DNA from: Bacillus sp. ZZV12-4809
GTDB lineage: Bacteria > Bacillota > Bacilli > Bacillales > Cytobacillaceae
NCBI RefSeq assembly: GCF_009849585.1
Contig: NZ_VCRN01000008.1
Location: forward strand, 62,001 to 126,000
Direction: 5' to 3'
Length of the DNA stretch: 64,000 bases
The position numbers and the translations under genes were made by a program. The notes beneath the pieces are model-generated. The model ran no database searches. It worked only from the letters and a program-made list of their open reading frames with translations, and had not been told where the DNA came from. Position 1 is the stretch's first letter. Each line of letters begins with the position of its first letter. Shown here in pieces: positions 37,110 through 46,100 of the stretch.

Positions 37110-37312
37110 AATTGGATAACCGCGGGCTGGAACCGCCTCAGCCGATGATGAGAACACTCGCTGCTCTTGAAGATCTGCCCTCAGGAGAAACATTATCCAT
37201 TATTAATGACAGACGACCCATGTTTCTTTATGAAAGGCTGGATGAAATGGGCTGCAGATATGTAACTATCGAACAGGAAGACGGAAGCTTTTTAATAGAA
37301 ATACACAAATAA
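37106..37312 (+). CDS. DUF2249 domain protein, second copy
   Basis: 68 residues carrying the LDNRGLEPPQPMMRTL opening and the INDRRPMFLYERLDEMGC block of DUF2249. It starts in the ATGA overlap with the first copy, so the two are made together. The sequences differ enough to suggest two distinct partners of a complex rather than a recent duplication. Function unknown. Confidence 0.85.
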   Translation: MKLDNRGLEPPQPMMRTLAALEDLPSGETLSIINDRRPMFLYERLDEMGCRYVTIEQEDGSFLIEIHK

Positions 37313-37325
37313 GCAGGTGATCCCA

Positions 37326-38567
37326 TTGCTGGCCAATACCAAAAATGAGACCAATATCAAACTGCCCTTTTCATTTATACTTTTCAGCTTGCTCTGTTTA
37401 ATAGGATCCATGGGGCTCATTCTTTTTCAAGGGGAATCTATTATTAACAGCCATTTCCGCATACCCGCCATCTGGTCAGCGGCTCATTTGTTTATATTGG
37501 GCTGGGCGCTGATGACAGCCATGGGAGCCATGTATCAGCTCGTACCAGTGGCCTTTCTCACCCCTATATGGAATGAACGTTTTGGATTTACACAGTTTAC
37601 TGTGACTGCCTTTGGGATATTATATTTTGCTCATAGCTTATTTCATAATCCGGCGGGTGCATTGCTGCCCGGGCTCATTACATTAACAGGTATTTTAATG
37701 TTTCTTCTGCAAATGTTCATGACTTTAAGGCAGCAGGCAAAGCACAATATACTCACTTTTTTCGTAGGAACTGCACTGATTAGCCTGCTATCTGCTATTC
37801 TATTTGGAATGCTTATGGTCTTAAGCATGAAAACCGGATTTTTTTCTGACCTATATCAAGCAGTTTTTAAAAGCCACATACTTCTCGGAACTGCAGGGTG
37901 GTTTACACTTCTGATTTTTGGATTCTCATATAAAATGGTCCCCATGTTTTCTTTGTCCCATGGCTACAGCATGAAACCTGCCAAATATGTATTAATAATT
38001 TATGCAGCAGGGCTTGCAGCTGCAATTATCTCTTTTTTCATCGGGAATAATTCACTTTTAACTATTGCATTGATGATCCTGGCAGGCGGTTTTGCATTCT
38101 TTACCTGGCACATGCTGCATATTCTGCGGAAAAGAGTTAAGAAGAAGCTTGATTATTCATTCCGGTTTGCTCTTCTTGCCATACCTGCAGGACTGGCTAT
38201 CCACCTGGGAGCATTAATAAGCGCTCTAATTGGAAGCTTTCAAACTGCAATTGGGTATCTTGTATTTGCTTACCTCATGCTTTGGGTAGCTTTGAGCATT
38301 CTCGGTTACCTATTTAAAATAGTGCCATTCTTATGGTGGACATGGAAACACAGTAAAGAGATCGGGAAACGGAGTGTCCCTTCTCTCAGAGATATGATGA
38401 ATGACAAGGCATCCATCCCGGTTCTTTCCGCTTTTATTCTCGGTATACTTAATGTGACAGCCTCCATTGTATTTGAACAGCTTGCTCTATTCCTATCCGG
38501 CCAGATTTTAACGGCTGGAGCCAGCTTAGTATTCTGTTTTTTGATTATCACAGTATTAAAACAATAG
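37326..38567 (+). CDS. Multispan membrane protein, heme-copper oxidase subunit I-like
   Basis: 413 residues and about 12 helices with histidines inside helices: SAAHLFILGW, KSHILLGTAGW, HMLHIL and AIHLGAL. These resemble the heme-binding helices of NnrS and NorB/CcoN-like proteins, but the full ligand set was not matched. It lies between DUF2249 genes and a MIP18 gene, which points to nitrogen-oxide or cofactor work (inference). A TTG at 37326 follows AGGTGA by five bases and is preferred over GTG at 37317. Confidence 0.7.
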   Translation: MLANTKNETNIKLPFSFILFSLLCLIGSMGLILFQGESIINSHFRIPAIWSAAHLFILGWALMTAMGAMYQLVPVAFLTPIWNERFGFTQFTVTAFGILYFAHSLFHNPAGALLPGLITLTGILMFLLQMFMTLRQQAKHNILTFFVGTALISLLSAILFGMLMVLSMKTGFFSDLYQAVFKSHILLGTAGWFTLLIFGFSYKMVPMFSLSHGYSMKPAKYVLIIYAAGLAAAIISFFIGNNSLLTIALMILAGGFAFFTWHMLHILRKRVKKKLDYSFRFALLAIPAGLAIHLGALISALIGSFQTAIGYLVFAYLMLWVALSILGYLFKIVPFLWWTWKHSKEIGKRSVPSLRDMMNDKASIPVLSAFILGILNVTASIVFEQLALFLSGQILTAGASLVFCFLIITVLKQ

Positions 38568-38578
38568 GGGGAATGAAC

Positions 38579-38878
38579 ATGAATCGAAAAGAATTAGTTC
38601 TCAGCAGCCTGAAAAGAGTTATAGATCCTGAATTGAATATAAACGTGGTTGATTTGGGACTTATTTATGACATTGATTTGCCCGACAATGAAAAGGCAGT
38701 TATTACCATGACTCTTACAACACCGGGCTGTCCGCTTCATGACAGTATAGTCAGTGGAGTAAAGTATTGCATTGAAGATCTGGAGCTATTTTCAGATGTA
38801 GAGGTTAACCTTGTCTGGGAACCAGCCTGGACTCCTGCTCACATGTCTCCCGAAGCAAATCAGCTGTTAAGAGGTTAA
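38579..38878 (+). CDS. MIP18/DUF59 family metal-sulfur cluster assembly protein
   Basis: 99 residues spanning the whole DUF59 domain: RVIDPELNINVVDLGLIYDI, then TTPGCPLHDSI with the conserved cysteine (residue 51), and VWEPAWTPAHMS near the end. Relatives (SufT, PaaD) help place Fe-S clusters. The ATG at 38579 is preferred (GGGGG seven bases before) over one two codons earlier. Last gene of the DUF2249 operon, so probably matures a cluster for that system. Confidence 0.9.
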   Translation: MNRKELVLSSLKRVIDPELNINVVDLGLIYDIDLPDNEKAVITMTLTTPGCPLHDSIVSGVKYCIEDLELFSDVEVNLVWEPAWTPAHMSPEANQLLRG

Positions 38879-38882
38879 AAGG

Positions 38883-38910
38883 AAGGCAGCGCCCTGTTGG
38901 GCACTGCCTT
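38883..38910. terminator. Hairpin between the MIP18 gene and ypvA
   Basis: A 12-bp stem with one mismatch (AAGGCAG-GCCC/GGGC-CTGCCTT) between two convergent genes. It lacks a strong T-run, so efficiency is unsure. Confidence 0.6.
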
Positions 38911-38913
38911 AGT

Positions 38914-40839
38914 TCAGCTTATTACGGGCTCTGCAGGCAGAACCTTTTTTATCATTTCGAGCACTTCAGGATGTTCATTATTATTCATCAAAATATGAAC
39001 GGTCCCTTTGTCTTCATGTGTTCTAATTAATCTTCCAATACCCTGCCTTAACCTCAGGATCATATAAGGAAGATCCACTTCTTTGAAAGGATCGGCCGAA
39101 CCTTCCCGTTTGGCTGTAAAAACCGGATCGTGCGGAGGGAATGGGAGACCATAAATAAGCACATTCTCCAGAGATCTGCCCGGTATATCAAGACCTTCCC
39201 ATAAATGTACAGAGCATAGAACTGAATGCTCATCATTTTGGAAATTGGAAACGAGACTGCTTATTTCAGCATCTCCCTCAAAAAAGACCGGCACACTTAT
39301 TTTCCCGGAAACAAAGGTTTTGAATTCTGCCAGCTCCGTAGTACTGTTGAATAATACTAAAGCCCTTCCTTCTGTTGCCTTAACTCGTTCAAGAATGTAT
39401 TCCATTTTCGCTGTATCTGATCCTTCTGCAAATTCCGGGATGCGAATGACCATATTTTCTTCATAGTCGAACGGTGAATCTACAGTAAAAGATAAATAAT
39501 CATCTACTCCCAGACTTTTTGCCATATAATCAAAGGATTTATTCTGAGACAATGTTGCTGAAGAGAAAACAAACGGCTTCTTTTGGGAGAATACATCCTC
39601 CCTCATAATATCTTCAACCATTCTTGGCATGATAACCAGGGTTCTTTCCCCATTGTTGTTTTCAAACCAGGTGATGCCTTTTAATTCCTTCAAGAACAAT
39701 GAAAGTGAATAAGAGATTTGCTCAAGATATTCTTCAACAATTTTTAAGTCATATTCATTTATTACATACATTTCACTTTCAAATACTAATTCTTCCTCAA
39801 GTGTATTGATTAAGTCCTGCAGTTTACGCCCTTCTCTCATTACATCTGCAGTTTTCTCAATAGTGTTCTTGTCAGAACCAGCGTCACCCGAGGCAGACAT
39901 GGAAAGTGTCAGAAAGAAATGCTCATTCTGGTAAATAGCATCTTCTATGATATTTAATGTTTTTTCACGTACATCATTCGCCATGAGTCTTGTTAAGATG
40001 GATTCCAGAATCTGCTCAGAAAAACGATATGTCAATGCCTTTTGGGATGCATATTCCAGCAAATGGCCTTCATCAAAAACCACACAAGAGCTCTCAGGAA
40101 GCAAAGGGAGCTGCCCTTCCCGTTTTCTTGATTCTTTGGTCCAGATATGCTCCATGTAAAAATCGTGTGAACAAATGATTAGATCTTTTGAGCTCCGGTA
40201 ATATTCCCTATGAAGAGTTTGACCGCACCGATGCCGCTTCTCACAAGTGAAGCAGTCCTGGAGTGAATCCCATGAAACATTGCTCCAATGCTCGTCCGGC
40301 AATTCAGGATATTCTTTCCGGTCACCATATCTTTCAAATTTTTGCATGGATGAGCCTGTTTGAACAAAATCCGGAAGATCATCAAAAATGCGATTATAAT
40401 GTTCATGAACATCATTTGCTACGAGCTTGTCCAGCTTATTTAGGCATAGGTACTGATCACGTGATTTTGCCAGTCTGACATCAATATTTAATCCCAATGT
40501 TTTCTCAAGCTTGGCAATATCCCCTTCCTTTTTCACAAGCTGTTCGATTAAAGTCTCATCCGCACAGGCGATAATAGCAGGTTTATTTATGTACCTTGCA
40601 TAACTGATTGCATATAAAAGATATACAAGCGTTTTCCCAGTCCCTACACCTGCCTCAGCAAATATAACACTTTTGTCTTTAAATGCCTTCTCCAGCTGAA
40701 AGGCCATAAATATTTGTTCATCCCGAATTTCAAAACCTGCTTCAGGCAATATATCGTAAAAAACATCTCCGATCCACTCACTTAGCTTTTCATAAAAAGA
40801 TTCGCTCTTGGATACGGCAAAAGGCATCCGGTTTGACAT
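38914..40839 (-). CDS. ypvA: DinG/XPD-family ATP-dependent helicase YpvA
   Basis: 641 residues. Walker A is AEAGVGTGKT at 61-70, the DEAH box is DEGH at 256-259, and RQGIGRLIRTHEDKG near 600 is motif VI. Four cysteines (132, 196, 199, 205) form the Fe-S cluster site typical of the XPD/DinG branch. It unwinds DNA 5'-3' (family knowledge), probably in repair or replication restart. Unlike DinG of B. subtilis it has no exonuclease domain. Transcribed alone. Confidence 0.94.
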   Translation of the reverse strand: MSNRMPFAVSKSESFYEKLSEWIGDVFYDILPEAGFEIRDEQIFMAFQLEKAFKDKSVIFAEAGVGTGKTLVYLLYAISYARYINKPAIIACADETLIEQLVKKEGDIAKLEKTLGLNIDVRLAKSRDQYLCLNKLDKLVANDVHEHYNRIFDDLPDFVQTGSSMQKFERYGDRKEYPELPDEHWSNVSWDSLQDCFTCEKRHRCGQTLHREYYRSSKDLIICSHDFYMEHIWTKESRKREGQLPLLPESSCVVFDEGHLLEYASQKALTYRFSEQILESILTRLMANDVREKTLNIIEDAIYQNEHFFLTLSMSASGDAGSDKNTIEKTADVMREGRKLQDLINTLEEELVFESEMYVINEYDLKIVEEYLEQISYSLSLFLKELKGITWFENNNGERTLVIMPRMVEDIMREDVFSQKKPFVFSSATLSQNKSFDYMAKSLGVDDYLSFTVDSPFDYEENMVIRIPEFAEGSDTAKMEYILERVKATEGRALVLFNSTTELAEFKTFVSGKISVPVFFEGDAEISSLVSNFQNDEHSVLCSVHLWEGLDIPGRSLENVLIYGLPFPPHDPVFTAKREGSADPFKEVDLPYMILRLRQGIGRLIRTHEDKGTVHILMNNNEHPEVLEMIKKVLPAEPVIS

Positions 40840-41007
40840 GCTACCCCTCCGTAAATAAAAAGTTAAAGCGCCTATTAACCAGACGCTTTGAATTCAGTTC
40901 TATCATTATTTCATATATGAGCTGTTAATAATCAAATGAACATCATATAATTTTATCTCAAATACTGTAACTGTCAAGATATAACGCCAAACCTGCAAAT
41001 TCATCAA

Positions 41008-41038
41008 AAAAACAGGGGTGCTATAAGCCAGCCCCTGC
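41008..41038 (-). terminator. Terminator of the 55-residue gene
   Basis: CAGGGG/CCCCTG stem with an imperfect inner part, followed on the minus strand by seven T. Confidence 0.8.
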
Positions 41039-41052
41039 TCATAAATGAACGA

Positions 41053-41220
41053 TTAGTTTACACGCGACATAGAAAATGACAATGCCTGCTGAAGTTCGTC
41101 CTGTGCGTTTCTAATACTCTCCAGTGCCTCTCTTGATGAATCACCGTCACCCTGTATTGCTTCAAGTGTTCCATTCAGAGCCTGAGAAATTTTATTAAAA
41201 TCAATGCTGGAATGTTTCAT
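41053..41220 (-). CDS. Small helical protein between ypvA and ypsC
   Basis: 55 residues beginning MKHSSIDFNKISQALN, predicted to be two amphipathic helices with no cysteine. Support: AGGAGGGG seven bases before the ATG and a terminator 14 bases after the stop, i.e. a complete unit. Not recognised. Shorter than usual ORF thresholds. No function to propose. Confidence 0.7.
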   Translation of the reverse strand: MKHSSIDFNKISQALNGTLEAIQGDGDSSREALESIRNAQDELQQALSFSMSRVN

Positions 41221-41291
41221 TGCCACCCCTCCTGAAAAAGAATCAGATATAAATATTCTATACAGTTTCAGGGGCTTTTATGCATTTGCTG

Positions 41292-42431
41292 CTAATTATT
41301 TCTCGGAGGTCTTTTTCCCCAATACTGGTAGTAGTCCGTACGAATAAAACCATTGAAGAGTTTTCGTTTTTTAGTCGCTTTTCTTCCATAGTGAGTTTCA
41401 AATTCCTCGTCTGAAGTCAGGATGTAAATCGACCACGTGTCGAGAGGAGCAAATGCCCTTCCCATTTCAGCATACATTCGCTGTACCGCAGCCTTCTCGC
41501 CAAGGCGTTCCCCGTATGGAGGATTCCCTACAATGACACCATATTCCTTTGTTGTTGTAAAATCACGGACTTGCATTTGTTTGAAGTTGATCAAATCACC
41601 TAATCCAGCTTCGAAAGCATTTTCTTCAGCTATTTTAACCATCCTGTGATCAATGTCAGCACCTGTGATATCGAGTGGCTGATCATAGTTTGCCAAGTCT
41701 TCAGCTTCATTTCTTGCATCTTCCCAGACTTTTTCAGGAATCCAGGACCATCCTTCCGAAATGAATTCACGATTAAAACCGGGTGCAATATTCTGGCCAA
41801 TTAATGCGGCTTCTATCGGGATAGTGCCGGATCCGCAGAAAGGATCTGCAAATGCCTTATCAGGGTTCCAATTTGTCAGCATAACCAATGCAGCTGCAAG
41901 TGTTTCCTTCAGCGGGGCTTCCCCCTGCCCTGCACGATATCCCCGTTTATGGAGGCCGCTTCCGCTGGCATCGATCGTCAGCAGGGCCACATCCTTATGA
42001 AGAGCAACTTCAATTTTGAATAGCGGCCCATTTTCTTCTAGCCAGCCTGTTTTGTTATACTTTGTTCGCATGCGTTCCACGATTGCTTTCTTCACAATCG
42101 CCTGACAATCGGAAACAGAAAAAAGCTTGGACTTTACAGACTTCCCTGATACCGGGAATTCGGCGTTTTCAGGCATATACCTTTCCCAGGGCAGCGATTT
42201 GGTTTTTTCAAAAAGCTCATCAAAGCTTGTTGCTTTAAATTCTCCCACTTTTATGCGAACCCGATCAGCTGTCCTCAGCCATAAATTAGAACGGACAATT
42301 GCAGCTTCATCACCTTTAAATGTTATCCTGCCATTTTCAACTTCACATTCATATCCAAGGTCGCGCACTTCTTTGGCAGCGAGCGCCTCAAGGCCCATGG
42401 CCGTAGTAGCGATTAAATCGTATTTAGACAT
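41292..42431 (-). CDS. ypsC: THUMP-domain rRNA methyltransferase YpsC (RlmL N-terminal type)
   Basis: 379 residues. A THUMP RNA-binding domain at about 45-155 is followed by a Rossmann methyltransferase with DPFCGSGTIPIEAALI (motif I, about 190-205) and NPPY at about 304-307 (VGNPPYGERL), the signature of N2-guanine or N6-adenine methylation. Homologues are m2G2445 23S rRNA methyltransferases; this one lacks the fused RlmK half. Lies next to rnpB as in B. subtilis. Confidence 0.94.
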   Translation of the reverse strand: MSKYDLIATTAMGLEALAAKEVRDLGYECEVENGRITFKGDEAAIVRSNLWLRTADRVRIKVGEFKATSFDELFEKTKSLPWERYMPENAEFPVSGKSVKSKLFSVSDCQAIVKKAIVERMRTKYNKTGWLEENGPLFKIEVALHKDVALLTIDASGSGLHKRGYRAGQGEAPLKETLAAALVMLTNWNPDKAFADPFCGSGTIPIEAALIGQNIAPGFNREFISEGWSWIPEKVWEDARNEAEDLANYDQPLDITGADIDHRMVKIAEENAFEAGLGDLINFKQMQVRDFTTTKEYGVIVGNPPYGERLGEKAAVQRMYAEMGRAFAPLDTWSIYILTSDEEFETHYGRKATKKRKLFNGFIRTDYYQYWGKRPPRNN

Positions 42432-42574
42432 ATTTTCACCCTAACCTAATTCTTATTTCTATTATGTATTCCCTAATTGAACATAGTAATCAACACATAA
42501 AGTATATCTGTTTATATGATTGCCCGCAATGAATGCCTTAGTTTTCATTATTATTTGCAAGCCTCGAGCAAAGT

Positions 42575-42603
42575 AAAAAAGCTCCCCCTAAAAAGGAGAG
42601 CTT
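42575..42603 (-). terminator. Terminator of rnpB
   Basis: A 9-bp stem (AAGCTCTCC/GGGGAGCTT with one wobble on the minus strand) and six T. Confidence 0.85.
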
Positions 42604-42630
42604 GAATTTATAACACTCATACTGTCTCAC

Positions 42631-43033
42631 TAATAACGTTCTGTAAGCCATGTTTTGTACCGTAGTACTGCAAGCGACAAATGTCTCGTACTCAGGTGGT
42701 AATCATCTATCTACAGGCATCTGCCTGTCCTTCCCGTTGTTCATTTCCTCAGGGAAAGTGCCCCTACCATCATTTGGGTTTCTCGCTCGCGGGGTTTACC
42801 TCGTTCCACCCTTTTCATTTCTGAAAAGGCTACGTCACTGTGGCACTTTCAAGGTATTCACGCCATATCCCGAAGGACTTAGGCATTTTCCCTGCCGTCA
42901 GCCAGAGCAAGCTCCGACTGCCCTAGCTTATGAATTCGCTAGGCACGAACACTACAGGCATCTCAGCCTGTGCGAGCATGGACTTTCCTCTACAATATAA
43001 GATATATTGCAGCGATTACCCGAACGCTATTAA
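42631..43033 (-). ncRNA. rnpB: RNase P RNA, Bacillus (B) type
   Basis: About 400 nt catalytic RNA that trims 5' leaders of tRNA precursors. The minus strand opens with GCGTTCGGGTAATCGCTGC, continues with GAGGAAAGTCCATGCTCGCAC (CRI), and ends with ACAAAACATGGCTTACAGAACG (CRV), all highly conserved. P1 pairs the first and last ten bases. Ends are placed by P1, so they may be off by a few bases. An independent terminator follows. Confidence 0.97.
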
Positions 43034-43108
43034 TGATCACAAAGAATATTATATGTAATCTGTGATGGAATAGCAATGGTTTAAAACTGGAAAGTCTAAT
43101 AAATTCTG

Positions 43109-43408
43109 TCAATCATACAATTTACTGCCAAAAACATGTTTCTCCAGATTTGATAATCTTTTCAGGATGTCAAAGTTGGTTGTTCCTGCCGTTTGTGCAG
43201 CAGGTCTGCGTGAAGCTTCCTCAACCTGTTTTTTTAACTTCATATTTTCCTGCTGAAGATCTTCAATTTCCTGATGGAATGCTTCGTAATCTTTGATGAC
43301 CTGATCTAAAAACTTATCAACATCTTCAGGCTTGTAGCCTCTCATAGCTGTCTTAAACTCTTTTTCCAAAATATCTTTTGCTGTTAATTTGATTTTATCG
43401 GATAGCAC
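43109..43408 (-). CDS. gpsB: Cell-cycle protein GpsB
   Basis: DivIVA-like coiled-coil protein that moves PBP1 (PonA) between septum and side wall. The 99 residues match B. subtilis GpsB (98) over its length, including the membrane-binding head ([19 protein letters not shown]), a central coiled coil (45-70), and the C-terminal [22 protein letters not shown]-type domain. The GTG at 43408 (AGGTGAG just upstream) was chosen to match the family start. Its partner PBP1 is encoded at 59656 in this window. Confidence 0.97.
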   Translation of the reverse strand: MLSDKIKLTAKDILEKEFKTAMRGYKPEDVDKFLDQVIKDYEAFHQEIEDLQQENMKLKKQVEEASRRPAAQTAGTTNFDILKRLSNLEKHVFGSKLYD

Positions 43409-43488
43409 GACACTCACCTCAGTATATCGCCAATCATAATTAATACTATTTTTCCAGAGATATGTACATTTGTCAATTTATCTGAGCA

Positions 43489-44058
43489 TTATTCAAATGT
43501 GTCTCTCTGAGAGAGCTGTTCCTCTTCTACAATCAATTGTAAATCATAAAAGGTGATTAGTCTAATGTCATATTCATTTTCTTCCTGATATTTTTTTGCG
43601 GTTTCATACAGATATTTAGGACTTCCCTCATTTTCCATATCATAAAATAACAGAAGCACATCACTTTTACTGACTAAAAAATGATTTTTTAATCTGAATT
43701 GCTGCGGGCTTTCATAAGGTTTTTTTGTTACTGAATCAACATAATCTGCCTGAGCCAATATAGTTTCATACCATTCTTTATTGGCATCCTTCCAGGAAGC
43801 TTCCTGATCTAAAAAAGGTGTAATGACTGCAAGCCTCAGGTCCTCATAACCTTCGAGCTGAAGATCAAAAACAACCTCTGCTGCCCAGAGTTCCGCACCG
43901 AGCTGCCCGCTGATGATTACCCACTCAAGACCGTCATCCAGCAAAGAAAGCAGGCTTTTTTTGATTGCGGTTTTGATATAGCTGACAGCAGGGTCATCGT
44001 TTTTAAATATTCCTACCTCAAAAGGCTTGTACCCTGAAATAACTGCTACTTTTGTCAA
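43489..44058 (-). CDS. ypsA: SLOG-superfamily protein YpsA
   Basis: 189 residues; Rossmann-like SLOG/DUF1273 fold. SGYKPFEVG (9-17), [13 protein letters not shown] (50-62) and a C-terminal SKYLYE-like block match YpsA. SLOG proteins bind nucleotide-like ligands; B. subtilis YpsA affects cell division and oxidative-stress resistance. The TTG at 44058, eight bases from AAGGAG, is preferred to the TTG at 44064. Placed before gpsB as in B. subtilis; a role with GpsB is possible. Confidence 0.93.
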   Translation of the reverse strand: MTKVAVISGYKPFEVGIFKNDDPAVSYIKTAIKKSLLSLLDDGLEWVIISGQLGAELWAAEVVFDLQLEGYEDLRLAVITPFLDQEASWKDANKEWYETILAQADYVDSVTKKPYESPQQFRLKNHFLVSKSDVLLLFYDMENEGSPKYLYETAKKYQEENEYDIRLITFYDLQLIVEEEQLSQRDTFE

Positions 44059-44110
44059 TTGCAAAACTCCTTATATAAATCTTGGCTGGAAAGCTTGCAT
44101 ATATATAAAT

Positions 44111-44137
44111 AAAACAAGGGCATTAAGCCCTTGTTTT
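44111..44137 (-). terminator. Terminator of cotD
   Basis: A perfect 10-bp stem (AAAACAAGGG/CCCTTGTTTT) ending in AT-rich sequence on both sides. Confidence 0.8.
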
Positions 44138-44138
44138 A

Positions 44139-44516
44139 TTATCTGCCAGAAAAACTTGGCCCCTGTTTCGGACCATTTCCAGTTGAAGCGCCAGCTACGC
44201 CAGTGCCTGGTCCGCCATATCCTGGACCCATTCCCATTCCTGGACCCATTCCCATTCCTGGACCCATTCCTGGGCTATATGCACCTGCTACGCCTGGTCT
44301 TGGTCCCATATTCACATTTGATTGTGTTACCTGGTTAACATTTGACTGCGTTTGCGGGAATGAATGCTGATTCTCATAGTTAATATGGTTCACATGAGTA
44401 TGGTGTGTTGGATGAACGTGTGGAACCACGATGTTCTGGAACGAATGAGTTACACAGCATTTTGTAGGATGTACAACAGCAGGCATCACCTGCGAAGGTC
44501 TTGGTCTGCAATACAT
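44139..44516 (-). CDS. cotD: Spore coat protein CotD
   Basis: 125 residues. The N-terminal 60 match CotD (MYCRPRPSQV..VVHPTKCCV..NIVVPHVHPTHHTHVNH), histidine-rich. The second half is low-complexity, with in-frame repeats of about nine codons (GPGMGMGP at 83-97) coded by a near-perfect tandem DNA repeat. AAGGGG lies nine bases before the ATG. It is made in the mother cell and put into the inner coat. A sigma-K-like promoter lies upstream. Confidence 0.9.
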   Translation of the reverse strand: MYCRPRPSQVMPAVVHPTKCCVTHSFQNIVVPHVHPTHHTHVNHINYENQHSFPQTQSNVNQVTQSNVNMGPRPGVAGAYSPGMGPGMGMGPGMGMGPGYGGPGTGVAGASTGNGPKQGPSFSGR

Positions 44517-44551
44517 GTAAAGATCCCCTTTCGAAATTGTTTTTACATTAA

Positions 44552-44579
44552 CAACCTATGTTGGAAAGAGCAATCTTGT
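44552..44579 (-). promoter_or_regulatory. Likely sigma-K promoter of cotD
   Basis: Minus-strand AC (44578-44579), 17 bases, CATAGGTTG (44552-44560), against consensus AC-N16/17-CATANNNTA: one mismatch at the last base. Upstream to 44846 the DNA is AT-rich, with a weak 60-codon plus-strand frame that I do not believe is coding. Confidence 0.5.
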
Positions 44580-44846
44580 ACTAATTAAAACACCTATTTT
44601 ATAGGTACTAGCCTTAGAGCATGCTGTAGAAACTGTCTTTTAAATTGGAGAAAACGATTGCAGTAGTGAAAATTACAAGGAAGAATAAAAATAAGATTGC
44701 TTTATACATTTTACCAGCCCCACTATATATAAAATTCCTAAAAAAGTACCACACAAGTTATAATTTTACCTGTAACAAGAAGTACATACAACTAGGAAAT
44801 AGTGGATTTTTTTGTCTGGTATATTAAAATTATGTTACAAGGAAAT

Positions 44847-46100
44847 TTAAGTTCGATTAAATTTCTGTTCAAGCCGTACAATCCGCCGGTGCAAATCTTC
44901 CTGTTTTAGTTTCAGCTTTTCCGATCCGTCATCTTCATCAAGCAGGTTTAACGCTTTTTTCGAATATATTAAAGCCTGGCCAATATCCTTTATTCGATGC
45001 TCATAGATCTTGGCCAGTTCAATACAAGATATTACCCTCATTTTAAGCAAGCCTTTTTCAGCAATATCCTTCCATAATTTCGCAGCCTCATCCCAATTTT
45101 TATGTTTCTTATACTCAAAAGCCAATGCAAATCTGGCATTAAGAGCTTCAGAAGACTCTCCTGCAGATATTTTACTAAAGGCATTTGCTGCCTGTGAAGA
45201 GTCACCCAGTGTTGAAAACCATCTCCCCACTTCATAAACCTCGCGGGAAGTCTGTCTTTCATCCATCTGCAATATCTGGAAAGATAGATGTGTATACAGA
45301 CTGATCAGGGACAGTATATCCATTTCATTATGCTTTATGATTCCAAGCATGCCTTCCGGATCTTTTCTTTCAATAAAATCAAAATAAATCATGGGTGCCA
45401 GAAAGCCTGGAATATCGTCTTTTCTTTCAATCCCCAGAACATCTTTTTCAACTGCAGCAAGCTTTATTCTTTCAAGTTTATGCTTCCACATTCTCCTTGC
45501 AGCATGATATAAATCAAAATGTCCAAATGGCGGCAATTTGGGAACATGCTCCCTCAGCAGAGTATGTCTCGTTTTAACCTGCGGCCAGTCGAAAGCTTTC
45601 CCGTTGTAAGTGACCATTGTTGTATAATCAATGCCTTCCAGAAAACTTTTATATAAGGGTATCTCAGCACCAGGATGAGGAAGAATATGCTGTTTCAGCT
45701 TTATTTTGGTACCCTGAAGACTGGCTTGGCCAAGCAGGAATATTGTATTTCCAGTCCCTCCGCCCAAGCCTGTTGTCTCTGTATCAAAAAAGAAAAGATT
45801 TTCCGGCCTGTGACCGGAAGCAGACAGCGGATGCCTGAGGCTGGAAGAATTCCAGGCATCCACAGCCTCTGTAAATTCCCCGAAGGAATAGATTCCATGT
45901 CTATGATCAAGGCTGTATTCTTTTTCCCTTACAAGACAGTATGAGTCTTCAAAATAAAACGGATAAACACCTTCATTAGCCCACACTTCTTTAAAAGGGA
46001 CATCAGCCTTATTCTCAGGTTTTTGGCCGGCCGAAGACTGTTTATCGTTAGCTGTTCCAAGATGGCCCTTAAGCCTGTTCAGCTTGTTTTTAATGGACAA
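44847..46100 (-). CDS. mrfB: MrfB (YprB), DEDDh exonuclease with TPR tail
   Basis: 417 residues. A DEDDh exonuclease domain at about 95-270 has Asp106 and Glu108 in FFFDTETTG, a middle Asp in VTYNGKAFDWP, and the final pair in KHNEMDIL. Three or so TPR-like helical repeats follow. With MrfA it forms a UvrABC-independent repair route for mitomycin crosslinks. The TTG at 46100, with GGTGAT four bases away, matches the family start; it overlaps mrfA by 11 bases. The longer frame to 46223 lies within mrfA. Confidence 0.93.
   Translation of the reverse strand: MSIKNKLNRLKGHLGTANDKQSSAGQKPENKADVPFKEVWANEGVYPFYFEDSYCLVREKEYSLDHRHGIYSFGEFTEAVDAWNSSSLRHPLSASGHRPENLFFFDTETTGLGGGTGNTIFLLGQASLQGTKIKLKQHILPHPGAEIPLYKSFLEGIDYTTMVTYNGKAFDWPQVKTRHTLLREHVPKLPPFGHFDLYHAARRMWKHKLERIKLAAVEKDVLGIERKDDIPGFLAPMIYFDFIERKDPEGMLGIIKHNEMDILSLISLYTHLSFQILQMDERQTSREVYEVGRWFSTLGDSSQAANAFSKISAGESSEALNARFALAFEYKKHKNWDEAAKLWKDIAEKGLLKMRVISCIELAKIYEHRIKDIGQALIYSKKALNLLDEDDGSEKLKLKQEDLHRRIVRLEQKFNRT

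Noticed and set aside
44645-44827. 60-codon plus-strand frame between cotD and mrfB
   Set aside because: AT-driven composition (Lys, Asn, Tyr, Ile), no convincing Shine-Dalgarno and no terminator; not believable as coding.
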